A DNA stretch of 18,002 nucleotides from [Haemophilus] felis (GTDB lineage: Bacteria > Pseudomonadota > Gammaproteobacteria > Enterobacterales > Pasteurellaceae), in NCBI GenBank assembly GCA_002015125.1, contig MUYB01000047.1, forward strand, positions 1 through 18,002. Reading direction: 5' to 3'. Made by a program: the position numbers and the translations under genes. Under the pieces are notes generated by a model. The model saw only the letters and a program-made list of their open reading frames with translations. It was not told the origin of the DNA and did no database searches. Positions 9,757 to 17,982 of the stretch are shown here, in pieces (position 1 is the stretch's first letter; the number at the start of each line of letters is the position of its first letter).

Positions 9757-11100
9757 TTAACCTTCCTTCTCGATCTTATCTAAAGCAGCACGCAACATCG
9801 GTGCATAATCATTTTTGCCTGGACAAACGAAGGTGCACAACGCTAAATCTTCTTCGTCTAATTCCAAACAACCTAAGGCTTGGGCAGAGTCTGTATCGCT
9901 TGCCGCTAAATCACGCAACAACAACGTTGGCAGAATATCCAACGGCATCACTCGCTCATAAGAACCGATTGGCACCATTGCACGATGTCCACCGTTTACG
10001 GCAGTGGTGAAATTAAATAATTTCTTGGTAAAGGCACCGAATACCGTACGAGTAATGGAGAATTTATGTGAGTAAGGGGCAATCATTCCGAAAAATTCTT
10101 GCTCACGTCCTTCTGCTAACACGGAAACTTGCAACGCATAACGCCCTAAATAATCGTGAGCACCTGCTGCTTTCGCACCGCTTAACACCGAACCCGAAAT
10201 CACGCGGTTTTCGCCTGCATTTAACTCATTCGCCGTTAATTCGGATAATTTCGCCCCTAAACGAGTACGCACTAAACGTGGATTTTTCACTTGTGGGCCG
10301 GCTAACGCCACCACACGATCGGTGAATAATTCACCTGTGGTGAATAATTTACCAATCGCAATCACATCTTGATAGTTCAAATACCACACCTGTTTGGTGA
10401 GGCTAACAGGATCGATAAAGTGAATGTGTGTACCGCTCAAGCCTGCTGGGTGTGGACCCGAGAAAGTTTTTACTTCCACATTAGCAATCGCATCAATGCC
10501 CACAATTTCAGTCGTTGGTGCTTTGCACACATAAACTTTTTTCTCGTGTAAACGGCTCAATACAGCTACGCCATTTGCGAAATCTTGTTGATGCGTATTG
10601 AGAATCACATTGGGATCAGCACAGAGAGGATTTGTGTCCATCGCATTAATAAAAATGGAGGAAGGAACGGCGTCCACCGCGGGCACTTTACTGAATGGAC
10701 GTGTGCGAAGTGCTGTCCATAAACCAGAATTTAGTAAATTTTGGCGAACTTGTTCCACAGATAGAGTAGAAAGTTGTTCCGTGCTGTATTTATCGAAAGC
10801 GATTTGTTCATCACCTTCAATACGGATTACCACAGATTGTAAAACTCGCTTAGCTCCGCGATTAATCGCAGTTACAGTACCACTCGCAGGGGCAGTAAAA
10901 AATACGCCAGGGTTCTTTTTATCTTCAAAAAGAACTTGCCCTTTCTTCACTACATCACCTTCACGCACCTTCATTGAAGGGCGCATACCCACATACTCTT
11001 CACCAAGCAAAGCAACTTCAGTGACAGCATTTCCATCACGGATTACTTGTTCTGGACTACCCGCGATAGGAAGATCCAAGCCTTTTTTAATCGTAATCAT
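9757..11100 (-). CDS. nqrA: Na+-NQR subunit A
   Basis: Cytoplasmic subunit of the Na+-NQR complex, linked to the ubiquinone site, with no redox cofactor. The start at 11100 ([14 protein letters not shown]) gives 447 residues, the family length. The reading frame stays open for 44 codons further upstream, but that part shows no family resemblance and coincides with the structured leader. No strong ribosome-binding site precedes the ATG (ACTAAAAGTAGTGCAAACAAT), which fits leader-controlled translation. It is the first gene of nqrABCDEF, and transcription starts in the region between it and the bolA terminator. Confidence 0.97.
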   Translation of the reverse strand: MITIKKGLDLPIAGSPEQVIRDGNAVTEVALLGEEYVGMRPSMKVREGDVVKKGQVLFEDKKNPGVFFTAPASGTVTAINRGAKRVLQSVVIRIEGDEQIAFDKYSTEQLSTLSVEQVRQNLLNSGLWTALRTRPFSKVPAVDAVPSSIFINAMDTNPLCADPNVILNTHQQDFANGVAVLSRLHEKKVYVCKAPTTEIVGIDAIANVEVKTFSGPHPAGLSGTHIHFIDPVSLTKQVWYLNYQDVIAIGKLFTTGELFTDRVVALAGPQVKNPRLVRTRLGAKLSELTANELNAGENRVISGSVLSGAKAAGAHDYLGRYALQVSVLAEGREQEFFGMIAPYSHKFSITRTVFGAFTKKLFNFTTAVNGGHRAMVPIGSYERVMPLDILPTLLLRDLAASDTDSAQALGCLELDEEDLALCTFVCPGKNDYAPMLRAALDKIEKEG

Positions 11101-11123
11101 ATTGTTTGCACTACTTTTAGTTA

Positions 11124-11159
11124 GATTAAAAATATAGTTACAGCAAAAATTGCCGTAAC
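11124..11159 (-). promoter_or_regulatory. Terminator-like hairpin in the nqrA leader
   Basis: On the minus strand GTTACGGCAA (11150-11159) pairs with TTGCTGTAAC (11137-11146) over a 3-base TTT loop. The stem has 10 bp, one of them G-U, and is followed by TATATTTTTAAT. It ends about 40 bases before the nqrA ATG. The shape is that of a Rho-independent attenuator, but the T-run is interrupted, so efficient termination is uncertain. It follows the larger fold at 11173-11232. Confidence 0.55.
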
Positions 11160-11172
11160 CTCGTCTTGAGCG

Positions 11173-11232
11173 ATGATCAAAAGGCGACGAAGACTTGTTG
11201 TACAGACAACATTCTAAACGCCGCCAGATCAT
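11173..11232 (-). ncRNA. Candidate structured cis-regulatory leader of the nqr operon
   Basis: As minus-strand RNA, three nested helices are visible. The outer helix is AUGAUC/GAUCAU (11227-11232 with 11173-11178). Next is GGCGGCG/CGUCGCC (11219-11225 with 11183-11189, one G-U). The inner hairpin is UGUUGU-CUGU-ACAACA (11196-11211). A one-base versus four-base bulge and an asymmetric internal loop separate them. The internal-loop segment GUCUU (11190-11194) is complementary to AAGAC at 11163-11167, which would make a pseudoknot. I cannot assign it to a known riboswitch class. Confidence 0.5.
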
Positions 11233-11233
11233 A

Positions 11234-11274
11234 TGTATAAAAACTCAAATTCGGTTCACATTGCCCTTTGCCAA
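11234..11274 (-). promoter_or_regulatory. Tentative nqr operon promoter region
   Basis: Two weak candidates lie between the bolA terminator and the leader fold. One is TTGGCA (11269-11274) with GAATTT (11247-11252) at 16-base spacing. The other is a TATACA -10 (11234-11239) with no good -35. A half-matching CRP-like site begins TGTGAACC (11244-11260). The first candidate would let the whole leader helix be transcribed, whereas the second would start inside it. The exact start is not resolved. Confidence 0.3.
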
Positions 11275-11310
11275 CAGACAAATTGAAGGCATTAAGCAAA
11301 GGTTAGGGTT

Positions 11311-11350
11311 AAAAAAACGCACCATTTTAACGGAAGAATGTCAATGGTGC
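11311..11350 (-). terminator. Rho-independent terminator after bolA
   Basis: On the minus strand GCACCATT (11343-11350) pairs with AATGGTGC (11319-11326) across a 16-base loop, followed by CG and seven Ts (11311-11317). It lies about 60 bases after the bolA stop and separates the oad-bolA unit from the nqr promoter. Confidence 0.8.
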
Positions 11351-11408
11351 TACTTGCAAAAAGGATTTTTAACAAAAAATTACAAATTTGTGAGAGAGTT
11401 CAACATTT

Positions 11409-11723
11409 CTATGAATGTTTCGCCCCCACACAGGAAGGAGATTTGGGAAATTGTGCTTCACACTTTTCCCACTCTAAAGGCGTATATAAATGTAGTGCTA
11501 GAGCGTGGATTCCCTGCTGCAAATCTTCTGCGAGCAGTTGATAAACTAAGCGGTGGCGAGCAATTTTGCTCACCGCCTCAAATTTATCACTCACCAGCAC
11601 CACTTTGAAATGCGAATCCGCCCCAAGACCGCTACTATGCTTGTGGCTTTCATTTTCCACCAAAATAAAATGTGGCTGAAATTCCTGATTTAAGCGTTCC
11701 GTTAATTCCATTTGTTTTGACAT
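11409..11723 (-). CDS. bolA: BolA family regulator
   Basis: A small (104-residue) BolA protein with the single-domain fold of the family. Visible conserved parts are the glycine/aspartate-containing loop before SHFKVVLVSDKF (about 37-48), the HRLVY segment (57-61) and the C-terminal GIHALALHLYTP (71-82). BolA proteins bind monothiol glutaredoxin Grx4 through a shared 2Fe-2S cluster and can also act as transcription regulators of envelope genes; which of these applies here is not shown. It starts 32 bases after oadB on the same strand and is followed by a terminator, so it may be the last gene of an oadGAB-bolA transcript. Confidence 0.95.
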   Translation of the reverse strand: MSKQMELTERLNQEFQPHFILVENESHKHSSGLGADSHFKVVLVSDKFEAVSKIARHRLVYQLLAEDLQQGIHALALHLYTPLEWEKCEAQFPKSPSCVGAKHS

Positions 11724-11755
11724 TTTTATTTTCCTTTATGTTGATTTTAATGAGA

Positions 11756-13063
11756 TCAACCTAACCCACTCACATATTTCAGCATCACCCCTGCGGCAAT
11801 GGCGGAGCCGATAACGCCTGCGACGTTTGGTCCCATGGCGTGCATCAATAAGAAGTTTTGATGATCGGATTCTAAGCCCACTTTGTTTGCCACTCGCGCT
11901 GCCATTGGTACAGCAGAAACACCCGCAGCGCCAATGAGAGGATTGATTGGTTTTTTCGGCGAGAGTTTGTTGAGCAATTTCGCCATTAACACACCGCTAG
12001 CGGTACCGATACCAAAGGCGATGACGCCTAATAATAAAATCCCTAAGGTTTGTGGTTGTAAGAATTTATCTGCCACTAATTTTGATCCTACCGATAATCC
12101 TAAGAAAATGGTAACGATATTAATTAGGGCGTTTTGAGCGGTATCATTTAAACGTTCAACGACTCCGCTGACTCGCAATAAATTTCCAAAACAGAACATT
12201 CCAAGCAGCGGTGCTGCATCAGGGAGCAATAACGCCACCAACGTTACCAACACGATTGGGAACAGGATTTTCTCACGATTGCTCACATTGCGTAACTGCA
12301 CCATCCGAATTTTGCGTTCTTGTTTTGTGGTTAAGGCTTTCATTATCGGTGGCTGGATCAGTGGCACTAATGCCATATAAGAGTAAGCGGCGACGGCGAT
12401 AGCACCTAGTAATTCAGGGGCAAGTTTACCTGCTAAATAAATGGCAGTTGGACCGTCAGCGCCACCGATAATCCCGATAGCGGCGGCTTGTGGCAGGGTA
12501 AAGGAAATTACCCCAGTCCAGTTAAGTAAAATCGCACCAATGACCGTAGCGAAAATGCCGAATTGTGCGGCGGCACCAAGCAATAAGGTGCGAGGATTGG
12601 CAAGCAATGGTCCGAAATCCGTCATGGCTCCTACGCCCATAAAGATCACCAAAGGTGCGACGCCATAACCGATAGCAACTTTATAAAACAACGCTAGTAC
12701 GCCTGCACTATAACCCATATCGCCAGCCAGCACTTCTAGCTCATTTTGCACCGAAGGCAATGCACTCGCTAAGGCTGCTTTAATAGCGGCAGGATCCGCC
12801 GCAGATTGTAGTTTCGCGGCGACGATAGCAAGTTGTTCTGCTGTGCCTTGATGTAACAAATTGTCTAAGGCGGTCATAGCAAGACCCGCCTCAGGAATAT
12901 TTGACAATAAGCCACCAAAACCGATAGGCAACAACAGAAGCGGTTCAAACTTGCGCGCGATAGCGAGCCATAGCAATACTAAGCTTATCAGGATCATCAA
13001 CGCCTGACCGAGCTCAAGGTGCATAATGCCCATACCGCGTATTAATGCAATAATACTTTCCAT
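11756..13063 (-). CDS. oadB: Na+-pumping oxaloacetate decarboxylase, beta subunit
   Basis: Polytopic inner-membrane subunit (435 residues) that decarboxylates carboxybiotin and couples it to Na+ export. The conserved GGADGPT motif puts an aspartate at D203, the same number as the essential Na+-binding residue of the Klebsiella enzyme. A hydrophilic, alanine-rich stretch at about 70-115 between early helices is normal for this subunit. The start is 9 bases downstream of the oadA stop with an AGAGG ribosome-binding site. Together with OadA and OadG it turns oxaloacetate into pyruvate and CO2 while charging the sodium gradient. Confidence 0.97.
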   Translation of the reverse strand: MESIIALIRGMGIMHLELGQALMILISLVLLWLAIARKFEPLLLLPIGFGGLLSNIPEAGLAMTALDNLLHQGTAEQLAIVAAKLQSAADPAAIKAALASALPSVQNELEVLAGDMGYSAGVLALFYKVAIGYGVAPLVIFMGVGAMTDFGPLLANPRTLLLGAAAQFGIFATVIGAILLNWTGVISFTLPQAAAIGIIGGADGPTAIYLAGKLAPELLGAIAVAAYSYMALVPLIQPPIMKALTTKQERKIRMVQLRNVSNREKILFPIVLVTLVALLLPDAAPLLGMFCFGNLLRVSGVVERLNDTAQNALINIVTIFLGLSVGSKLVADKFLQPQTLGILLLGVIAFGIGTASGVLMAKLLNKLSPKKPINPLIGAAGVSAVPMAARVANKVGLESDHQNFLLMHAMGPNVAGVIGSAIAAGVMLKYVSGLG

Positions 13064-13072
13064 ATCAACCTC

Positions 13073-14890
13073 TTAGCTTAATGTCATTAAAGTATCACCT
13101 ACGGCGACGCTATCACCTGCTTTCACTTTAATGCCTTGCACTGTACCAGCTTGGCTGGCGCGGATTTCGGTTTCCATTTTCATGGCTTCAAGAATTAACA
13201 GCACATCACCTTCTGCCACTTTTTGACCCTCTGTTGCCACCACTTTCCAAATGTTACCAGACATTGGTGCGGTTACTGGCGTGCCTGCAACTGGAGCGCT
13301 TGGCGCAGGTGCCACTGGCGCCACCGCAGGGGTTGCTGGCGCTGGCGCGATTTCACCGACTTCACCGCCTTCAGACACTTTCACCACGAAAGATTTACCT
13401 TCAAGTTCAACGGTGTAAACCGCAGGACCAGTCGCTGGAGCTGCTTTTGCCGCTGGCGCCACCGCTTTTTCTGCTGGTTTAGCAGAATCTAAGGTAGGTG
13501 CTGGTTCAAAGGCATCTGGGTTACCACGATTTTCTAAGAATTTCCAACCAATTTGTGGGAAGAGGGCAACGATTAGCACATCGTCAATAGCTTCTTCTGT
13601 GAGTTTGATACCTTTTTCTTTTGCTTGTTGCGTAATTTCTGCGGCAAGTTTATCCATTTCAGGTGCGATATGATCCGCTGGACGGTCAGTAATTGGCTCT
13701 GCACCTGCGAGCACTTTGGCTTGCAATTCCGCATTCACTGGCGCTGGCGTGCGACCGTATTCGCCTTTCAAAATCCCTGCGGTTTCTTTCGCAATGGTTT
13801 TATAACGCTCACCCATTAATACGTTGATTACCGCTTGCGTACCAACGATTTGTGAAGTTGGTGTAACAAGAGGAATAAAGCCAAGATCTTCACGCACTCT
13901 TGGAATTTCTTGTAATACTTGATCTAATTTATCAGAGGCGTTTTGTTGTTTTAATTGGCTTTCGAGGTTAGTTAACATACCGCCCGGTACTTGAGCCACT
14001 AAAATACGGCTGTCTGTGCCTCGTAATTGACCTTCAAATTTCGCATATTTTTTGCGAACTTCACGGAAGTAAGCAGAGATGTGTTCTAATTTTTGAATAT
14101 CTAATCCCGTGTCGTATTGCGTACCTTGTAATGTGGCAACCATCGCTTCTGTGGCTGGGTGTCCATAAGTACCACTCATGGAAGAAATGGAAGTATCAAT
14201 GCTATCAACGCCCGCTTCTACCGCTTTCAACAACGCCATTTCAGCCATTCCCGTTGTAGCGTGGCAATGCAAATGCAATTGCACGTCATAGCGTTTTTTA
14301 ATTTCGCTCACTAATTTGTAGGCTTCCACTGGCGTTAAAATACCCGACATATCTTTAATTGCCACAGAATCTACACCGATTTCCATTAGCTGCTCAGTAA
14401 GATCTAACCAAGTTTCTAAGGTGTGTACAGGGCTAGTGGTATAACTCAACGTTCCTTGTGCGTGAGCACCGTTGCGTTTTACCGCTTGCAACGCTTGTTT
14501 CATATTGCGAGGGTCATTCATGGCATCAAATACACGGAATACGGACATCCCATTTTTCACAGAGCGTTCCACAAAACGATCTACTACATCATCTGCGTAG
14601 TGGCGATAGCCCAACAAGTTTTGACCACGTAACAACATTTGTAATGGTGTGTTTGGCATAGCTTGTTTAAGTTCACGCAAACGCACCCAAGGGTCTTCGC
14701 CTAAAAAACGAATACAGGCATCGAAGGTGGCGCCCCCCCATGCTTCTAAAGACCAATAACCGATTTGATCCAACTCGTGAGCAATAGGCAACATATCATC
14801 AAGACGTAAACGAGTGGCAAATAAAGATTGATGAGCATCGCGTAACACAACATCAGTAATTGCAATTTTTTTGTTTTGAGTAGTAGTCAT
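13073..14890 (-). CDS. oadA: Oxaloacetate decarboxylase, alpha subunit (biotin protein)
   Basis: Cytoplasmic subunit (605 residues) that transfers the carboxyl group of oxaloacetate to biotin. The N-terminal carboxyltransferase TIM barrel begins with VVLRDAHQS (metal ligand D18), carries K179 in VAIKDMSG as the likely carbamylated lysine, and H208/H210 in HLHCHATTG as metal ligands. A proline- and alanine-rich flexible linker (about 495-525) leads to a biotinyl domain with EAMKME, so K571 is the biotinylated lysine. The related PycB subunit of two-subunit pyruvate carboxylase has the same architecture, but the adjacent oadG and oadB settle the assignment. The gene starts 20 bases after oadG. 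Confidence 0.97.
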   Translation of the reverse strand: MTTTQNKKIAITDVVLRDAHQSLFATRLRLDDMLPIAHELDQIGYWSLEAWGGATFDACIRFLGEDPWVRLRELKQAMPNTPLQMLLRGQNLLGYRHYADDVVDRFVERSVKNGMSVFRVFDAMNDPRNMKQALQAVKRNGAHAQGTLSYTTSPVHTLETWLDLTEQLMEIGVDSVAIKDMSGILTPVEAYKLVSEIKKRYDVQLHLHCHATTGMAEMALLKAVEAGVDSIDTSISSMSGTYGHPATEAMVATLQGTQYDTGLDIQKLEHISAYFREVRKKYAKFEGQLRGTDSRILVAQVPGGMLTNLESQLKQQNASDKLDQVLQEIPRVREDLGFIPLVTPTSQIVGTQAVINVLMGERYKTIAKETAGILKGEYGRTPAPVNAELQAKVLAGAEPITDRPADHIAPEMDKLAAEITQQAKEKGIKLTEEAIDDVLIVALFPQIGWKFLENRGNPDAFEPAPTLDSAKPAEKAVAPAAKAAPATGPAVYTVELEGKSFVVKVSEGGEVGEIAPAPATPAVAPVAPAPSAPVAGTPVTAPMSGNIWKVVATEGQKVAEGDVLLILEAMKMETEIRASQAGTVQGIKVKAGDSVAVGDTLMTLS

Positions 14891-14910
14891 TTCGTTATTT
14901 CCTTTATAAG

Positions 14911-15159
14911 TTATTTAATTTGTTGTTGACGACGATGATGAGCAATCGCCGCCACGATAACAGGACGTAAACGTTCTAAATCATTCGTTTGTGGTTGAAT
15001 AGATGAGGGGGAAGTTATAAGTGGTTCAGGGAAAAATCGATTGATAATTTTAGACATTAAGCCAAGGGCGTAAATTAAGATAAGTAAAAAACACATTACA
15101 AATCCCACGCCTGCAAACATCAGGTTTATTCCCTCTTGCAGTAGCTCCGCATTGGTCAT
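14911..15159 (-). CDS. oadG: Oxaloacetate decarboxylase, gamma subunit
   Basis: Small membrane subunit (82 residues from the chosen start) that assembles the alpha and beta subunits. It has one N-terminal membrane helix in [18 protein letters not shown] and a polar cytoplasmic tail. I chose MTNAELL at 15159 because an AGGAG lies 7 bases ahead and it matches family N-termini. The adjacent ATG at 15162 and an ATG at 15180 are possible, but the latter places the ribosome-binding site inside the gene. Several OadG proteins end in histidines that bind zinc; here the tail reads [10 protein letters not shown], with two histidines. It is the first gene of oadGAB. Confidence 0.92.
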   Translation of the reverse strand: MTNAELLQEGINLMFAGVGFVMCFLLILIYALGLMSKIINRFFPEPLITSPSSIQPQTNDLERLRPVIVAAIAHHRRQQQIK

Positions 15160-15195
15160 CATAGCACTCCTATTCGACATTAATTAAGGTTCAAA

Positions 15196-15224
15196 ATAAT
15201 ACTCTTTTTTCCTAAGAAAGAAAT
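15196..15224 (-). promoter_or_regulatory. Possible oadG promoter
   Basis: On the minus strand TATTAT (15196-15201) is a fair -10, with only a poor T-rich -35 about 16-17 bases upstream. It is placed suitably before oadG and is reported only because the operon must start in this short divergent region. Confidence 0.25.
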
Positions 15225-15247
15225 TGATTTACCTCATAAAATTTTTA

Positions 15248-15288
15248 GGGGCTGTAGTATAGCATTGATGCTAATCTACTACAGCCCC
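15248..15288. mobile_element. 41-bp remnant resembling two fused IS ends (hairpin)
   Basis: The segment starts GGGGCTGTAGTA and ends TACTACAGCCCC, an imperfect 41-bp inverted repeat whose arms also share TAGCAT / ATGCTA near the centre and differ by a 3-base insertion. From memory the GGGGCTGT-type end resembles IS1595-family elements such as Haemophilus IS1016; this needs a database check. The flanks read AAATTTTTA on the left (15239-15247) and AAATTTTA on the right (15289-15296), close to an 8-bp target duplication with one extra T. It replaces the tnaA start codon. The stem could also act as a bidirectional terminator between oadG and tna. Confidence 0.5.
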
Positions 15289-16697
15289 AAATTTTAAACA
15301 TTTACCATAACCTTTTCGTATTCGTGTTATTGAACCTGTAAAAAGAACTACAAGGGCTTATCGTGAAGAAGCCATTTTGAAATCAGGAATGAATCCATTT
15401 TTATTAGATAGTGAAGATATTTTTATTGATTTGTTAACAGATAGTGGAACAGGTGCGGTTACACAAGATATGCAAGCTGCGATGCTGCGTGGTGATGAAG
15501 CTTATAGTGGTAGCCGCAGTTATTATGCGTTAGCCAATGCAGTGAAAGAAATTTTTGGTTATGAATATACTATTCCGACACACCAAGGTCGCGGTGCAGA
15601 ACAAATTTATATTCCGGTGTTAATCAAAAAACGCGAACAAGAGAAAGGATTAGATCGCAGCAAAATGGTGGTGTTCTCAAACTATTTCTTTGACACTACT
15701 CAAGGCCACAGCCAAATTAATGGCACCACTGTTCGCAATACTTATATTAAAGAAGCCTTTGATACAGGCGTTGAACATGACTTTAAAGGCAACTTTGACC
15801 TAGAAAAATTAGAGAAAGGCATTTTAGAAGTTGGTCCAAATAATGTGCCTTATATTGTTTGTACAATTACTTGTAACTCTGCAGGTGGACAACCAGTTTC
15901 CCTTGCTAATATGAAAGCAATGTATGAAATTGCGCGTAAATACGATATTCCTGTGATTATGGACTCTGCTCGTTTTGCGGAAAATGCTTACTTTATTCAA
16001 CAACGTGAACTGGCATACAAAGATTGGACAATTGAGCAGATCACCTATGAAACTTATAAGTACGCCGATGCCTTAGCAATGTCTGCGAAAAAAGATGCAA
16101 TCGTGCCAATGGGCGGATTATTGTGTTTTAAAGATAGCGGCATGGAAGATGTGTACAATGAATGTCGTACTATTTGTGTAGTGCAAGAGGGTTTCCCAAC
16201 TTATGGTGGTTTAGAGGGGGCGCTATGGAGCGTTTAGCTGTTGGCTTACGTGACGGTATGCGTCAAGATTGGCTGGCTTATCGTATTAATCAAATGAATA
16301 TCTCGTAAAAGGTTTAGAGGAAATTGGTGTGGTATGTCAACAACCTGGTGGTCATGCGGCATTCGTCGATGCTGGAAAATTATTACCGCATATTCCTGCC
16401 GAACAATTCCCTGCTCAAGCCTTAGCTTGTGAGCTTTATAAAGTAGCAGGTATTCGTGCAGTAGAAATTGGTTCATTCCTATTAGGACGTGATCCAAAAA
16501 CTGGCAAACAATTACCTTGCCCTGCTGAATTGCTACGTTTAACCGTGCCGCGTGCAACCTATACTCAAACGCATATGAATTTCATTATAGAAGCATTTAA
16601 GCATGTTAAGGAAAACGCGAAGAACATCAAAGGATTAACCTTTACTTATGAGCCGAAAGTATTACGTCATTTCACGGCACGTTTAAAAGAAGTTTAA
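15289..16697 (+). pseudogene. tnaA: Tryptophanase TnaA, disrupted
   Basis: Tryptophanase (PLP-dependent, tryptophan to indole, pyruvate and ammonia), recognisable over nearly its full ~470 codons but broken four times. The match to E. coli TnaA begins at its third codon (NFKHLP, 15290-15307), because the ATG-GAA start has been replaced by the 41-bp hairpin. Codon 9, GAA in E. coli, is TAA (15308-15310). One base is missing in the G run at 16216-16220 (EGGAMERL context) and another near 16294-16298, so the frame shifts twice before the natural stop at 16695. The PLP-lysine context SAKKDA is intact. A TTG at 15377 opens the longest first segment but cannot restore the protein. The multiple lesions make sequencing error an unlikely full explanation. 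Confidence 0.95.
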
Positions 16698-16704
16698 TTG
16701 TTGT

Positions 16705-16738
16705 AGCCGCGTTTTTTTATTAAAACGCGGCTTTTTTT
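16705..16738 (+). terminator. Rho-independent terminator after tnaA
   Basis: AGCCGCGTTTT (16705-16715) pairs with AAAACGCGGCT (16722-16732) around a 6-base loop, followed by seven Ts. It lies 8 bases after the tnaA stop and before tnaB, so tnaB would depend on read-through or its own promoter. Confidence 0.9.
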
Positions 16739-16762
16739 CATTTTATTAGCAGGAAATTTATT

Positions 16763-17880
16763 ATGAAAAAAAGTCCTTCCATTTTTGGTGGTGTCTGTAT
16801 CATTGCAAGTGTTTGCGTAGGTGCGGGTATGCTTGGGTTACCAACTTCAGGCGCTGGCGCTTGGACGCTTTGGTCTATATTCACTATCTGTTTAACCATG
16901 ATTACGATGACGCTATCAGGTTGGTTATTGTTAGAAGCTTATAAGCATTTTGATTTGCGCGCTTCTTTTAATACGGTAACAAAAGCTTATTAGGCAATAC
17001 CGTAAATGTCATCAACAATTTATCTGTTTATTTTGTACTGATTTTCTCGTTCTTTGTGTGGCATTCCACACGAATTGTGGATAGAGTTTCCGTAATATTA
17101 ATTCTTTTCATGACATCCTCTTTTGTTTTTAGTGTGTTCGGCTTAACGGCAAATATTGATCTTGCTACTTTATTTGACACTCAAGCAACAGAAAGCAACT
17201 ATGCCATGTATGCTATGGGGCTACTACCCGTCGCCTTAACTTCCTTTGGTTATCATCATTCTGTTGCAACCATGCGCGCATATTATGGAGAAGAGCGCAA
17301 AGCTAAATTTGCTATTGTAGGCGGTACCGCTATCGCACTGAGCTTATACTTACTTTGGGTGCTATCCATTTTCGGTAATTTACCGCGTAATCAATTTGCG
17401 CCAGTGATTGCTAGCGATGGTAATTTAGATGTCTTACTTGGCGCATTAGGCAATGTGATTGAATCAGCCTCCGTGAAACAAGCGATTAACGCGTTTTCTA
17501 TTGCGGCAATTCTGCCTTCCTTTATTGGTGTTGGACTGGGCGTATTTGATTTTCTTGCGGATGTGTTCAAATTTGACAACACTAAAACAGGGCGAGCAAA
17601 ATCTTGGGCAGTGACTTTCCTACCACCTCTCATCTTATCTGTGTTATTCCCAATGGGCTTTTTAAAAGCTATTGGCTATGCAGGTGCCGTCGCAACCATT
17701 TGGGCTTGTATTATTCCTGCATTATTAGCCAGAAAATCTCGCCAATTAGCAAATGGTAAATCAGGATTTGTTGTAGGTGGCAGCTCAGCAACAATTCTAT
17801 TAGTTATTCTATTTGGTATTGTTACCGCTTTATTCCACTTCTTGGCAATGTTTAATATGCTACCTGCTTTTAAGGGCTAA
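16763..17880 (+). pseudogene. tnaB: Tryptophan permease TnaB, disrupted
   Basis: Low-affinity tryptophan:H+ symporter of the aromatic amino acid permease family (TnaB/Mtr/TyrP), normally about 415 residues. The start MKKSPSIFGG is intact with an AGGA site ahead. After SFNTVTK one base is missing (about 16984-16988), and the first frame stops at TAG 16991. The sequence continues in the next frame with LLGNTVNVINNLSVYFVL. At 17040/17041 this joins directly to IFSFFVWHS, leaving out roughly 35-40 residues (around helix 3) compared with E. coli TnaB as I recall it, in frame. The rest to the stop at 17880 is well conserved. Even with the frameshift repaired, the protein would lack a membrane segment. 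Confidence 0.9.
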
Positions 17881-17883
17881 GGT

Positions 17884-17918
17884 AAAAAAAGGGCTTATCA
17901 ACAATAAAGATAAGCCCT
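17884..17918 (-). terminator. Terminator facing leftward, after an unseen gene
   Basis: AGGGCTTATC and GATAAGCCCT form a 10-bp stem (17890-17899 with 17909-17918) over a 9-base loop. The seven-T run (17884-17890 as As on the plus strand) is on the minus-strand side. It would best terminate transcription arriving from the right, and may work weakly for tnaB too. Confidence 0.75.
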
Positions 17919-17982
17919 GATTAAGTAGGTTTCTAAGTTTGCATCTAATGCTAATTCTTGCTAATTTTCGGATTTAGTTTTT

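Noticed and set aside
10598..11137. 179-codon plus-strand reading frame opposite nqrA
   Set aside because: It lies entirely antisense to the well-conserved nqrA gene and its leader, has no recognisable domain, and its composition is what an antisense frame would give.
11163..11178. FNR-like site (TTGAT...CTCAA) upstream of nqrA
   Set aside because: The half-sites have the wrong spacing (15 rather than 14 bases) and the second half is a poor match. The bases are better explained by the leader helix.
11195..11608. 137-codon plus-strand frame across the nqr leader and bolA
   Set aside because: It runs antisense through the leader fold, the bolA terminator and the end of bolA, with no ribosome-binding site or family resemblance.
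15377..16237. TTG-started 286-codon version of tnaA as a functional short protein
   Set aside because: The sequence upstream of the TTG continues to match tryptophanase in the same frame, and the segment ends at a frameshift before the C-terminal domain, so this is a pseudogene fragment.
17941..17973. Short direct repeats of GCTAAT after the last terminator
   Set aside because: Only two or three short irregular copies in AT-rich sequence, too little to call a repeat array.
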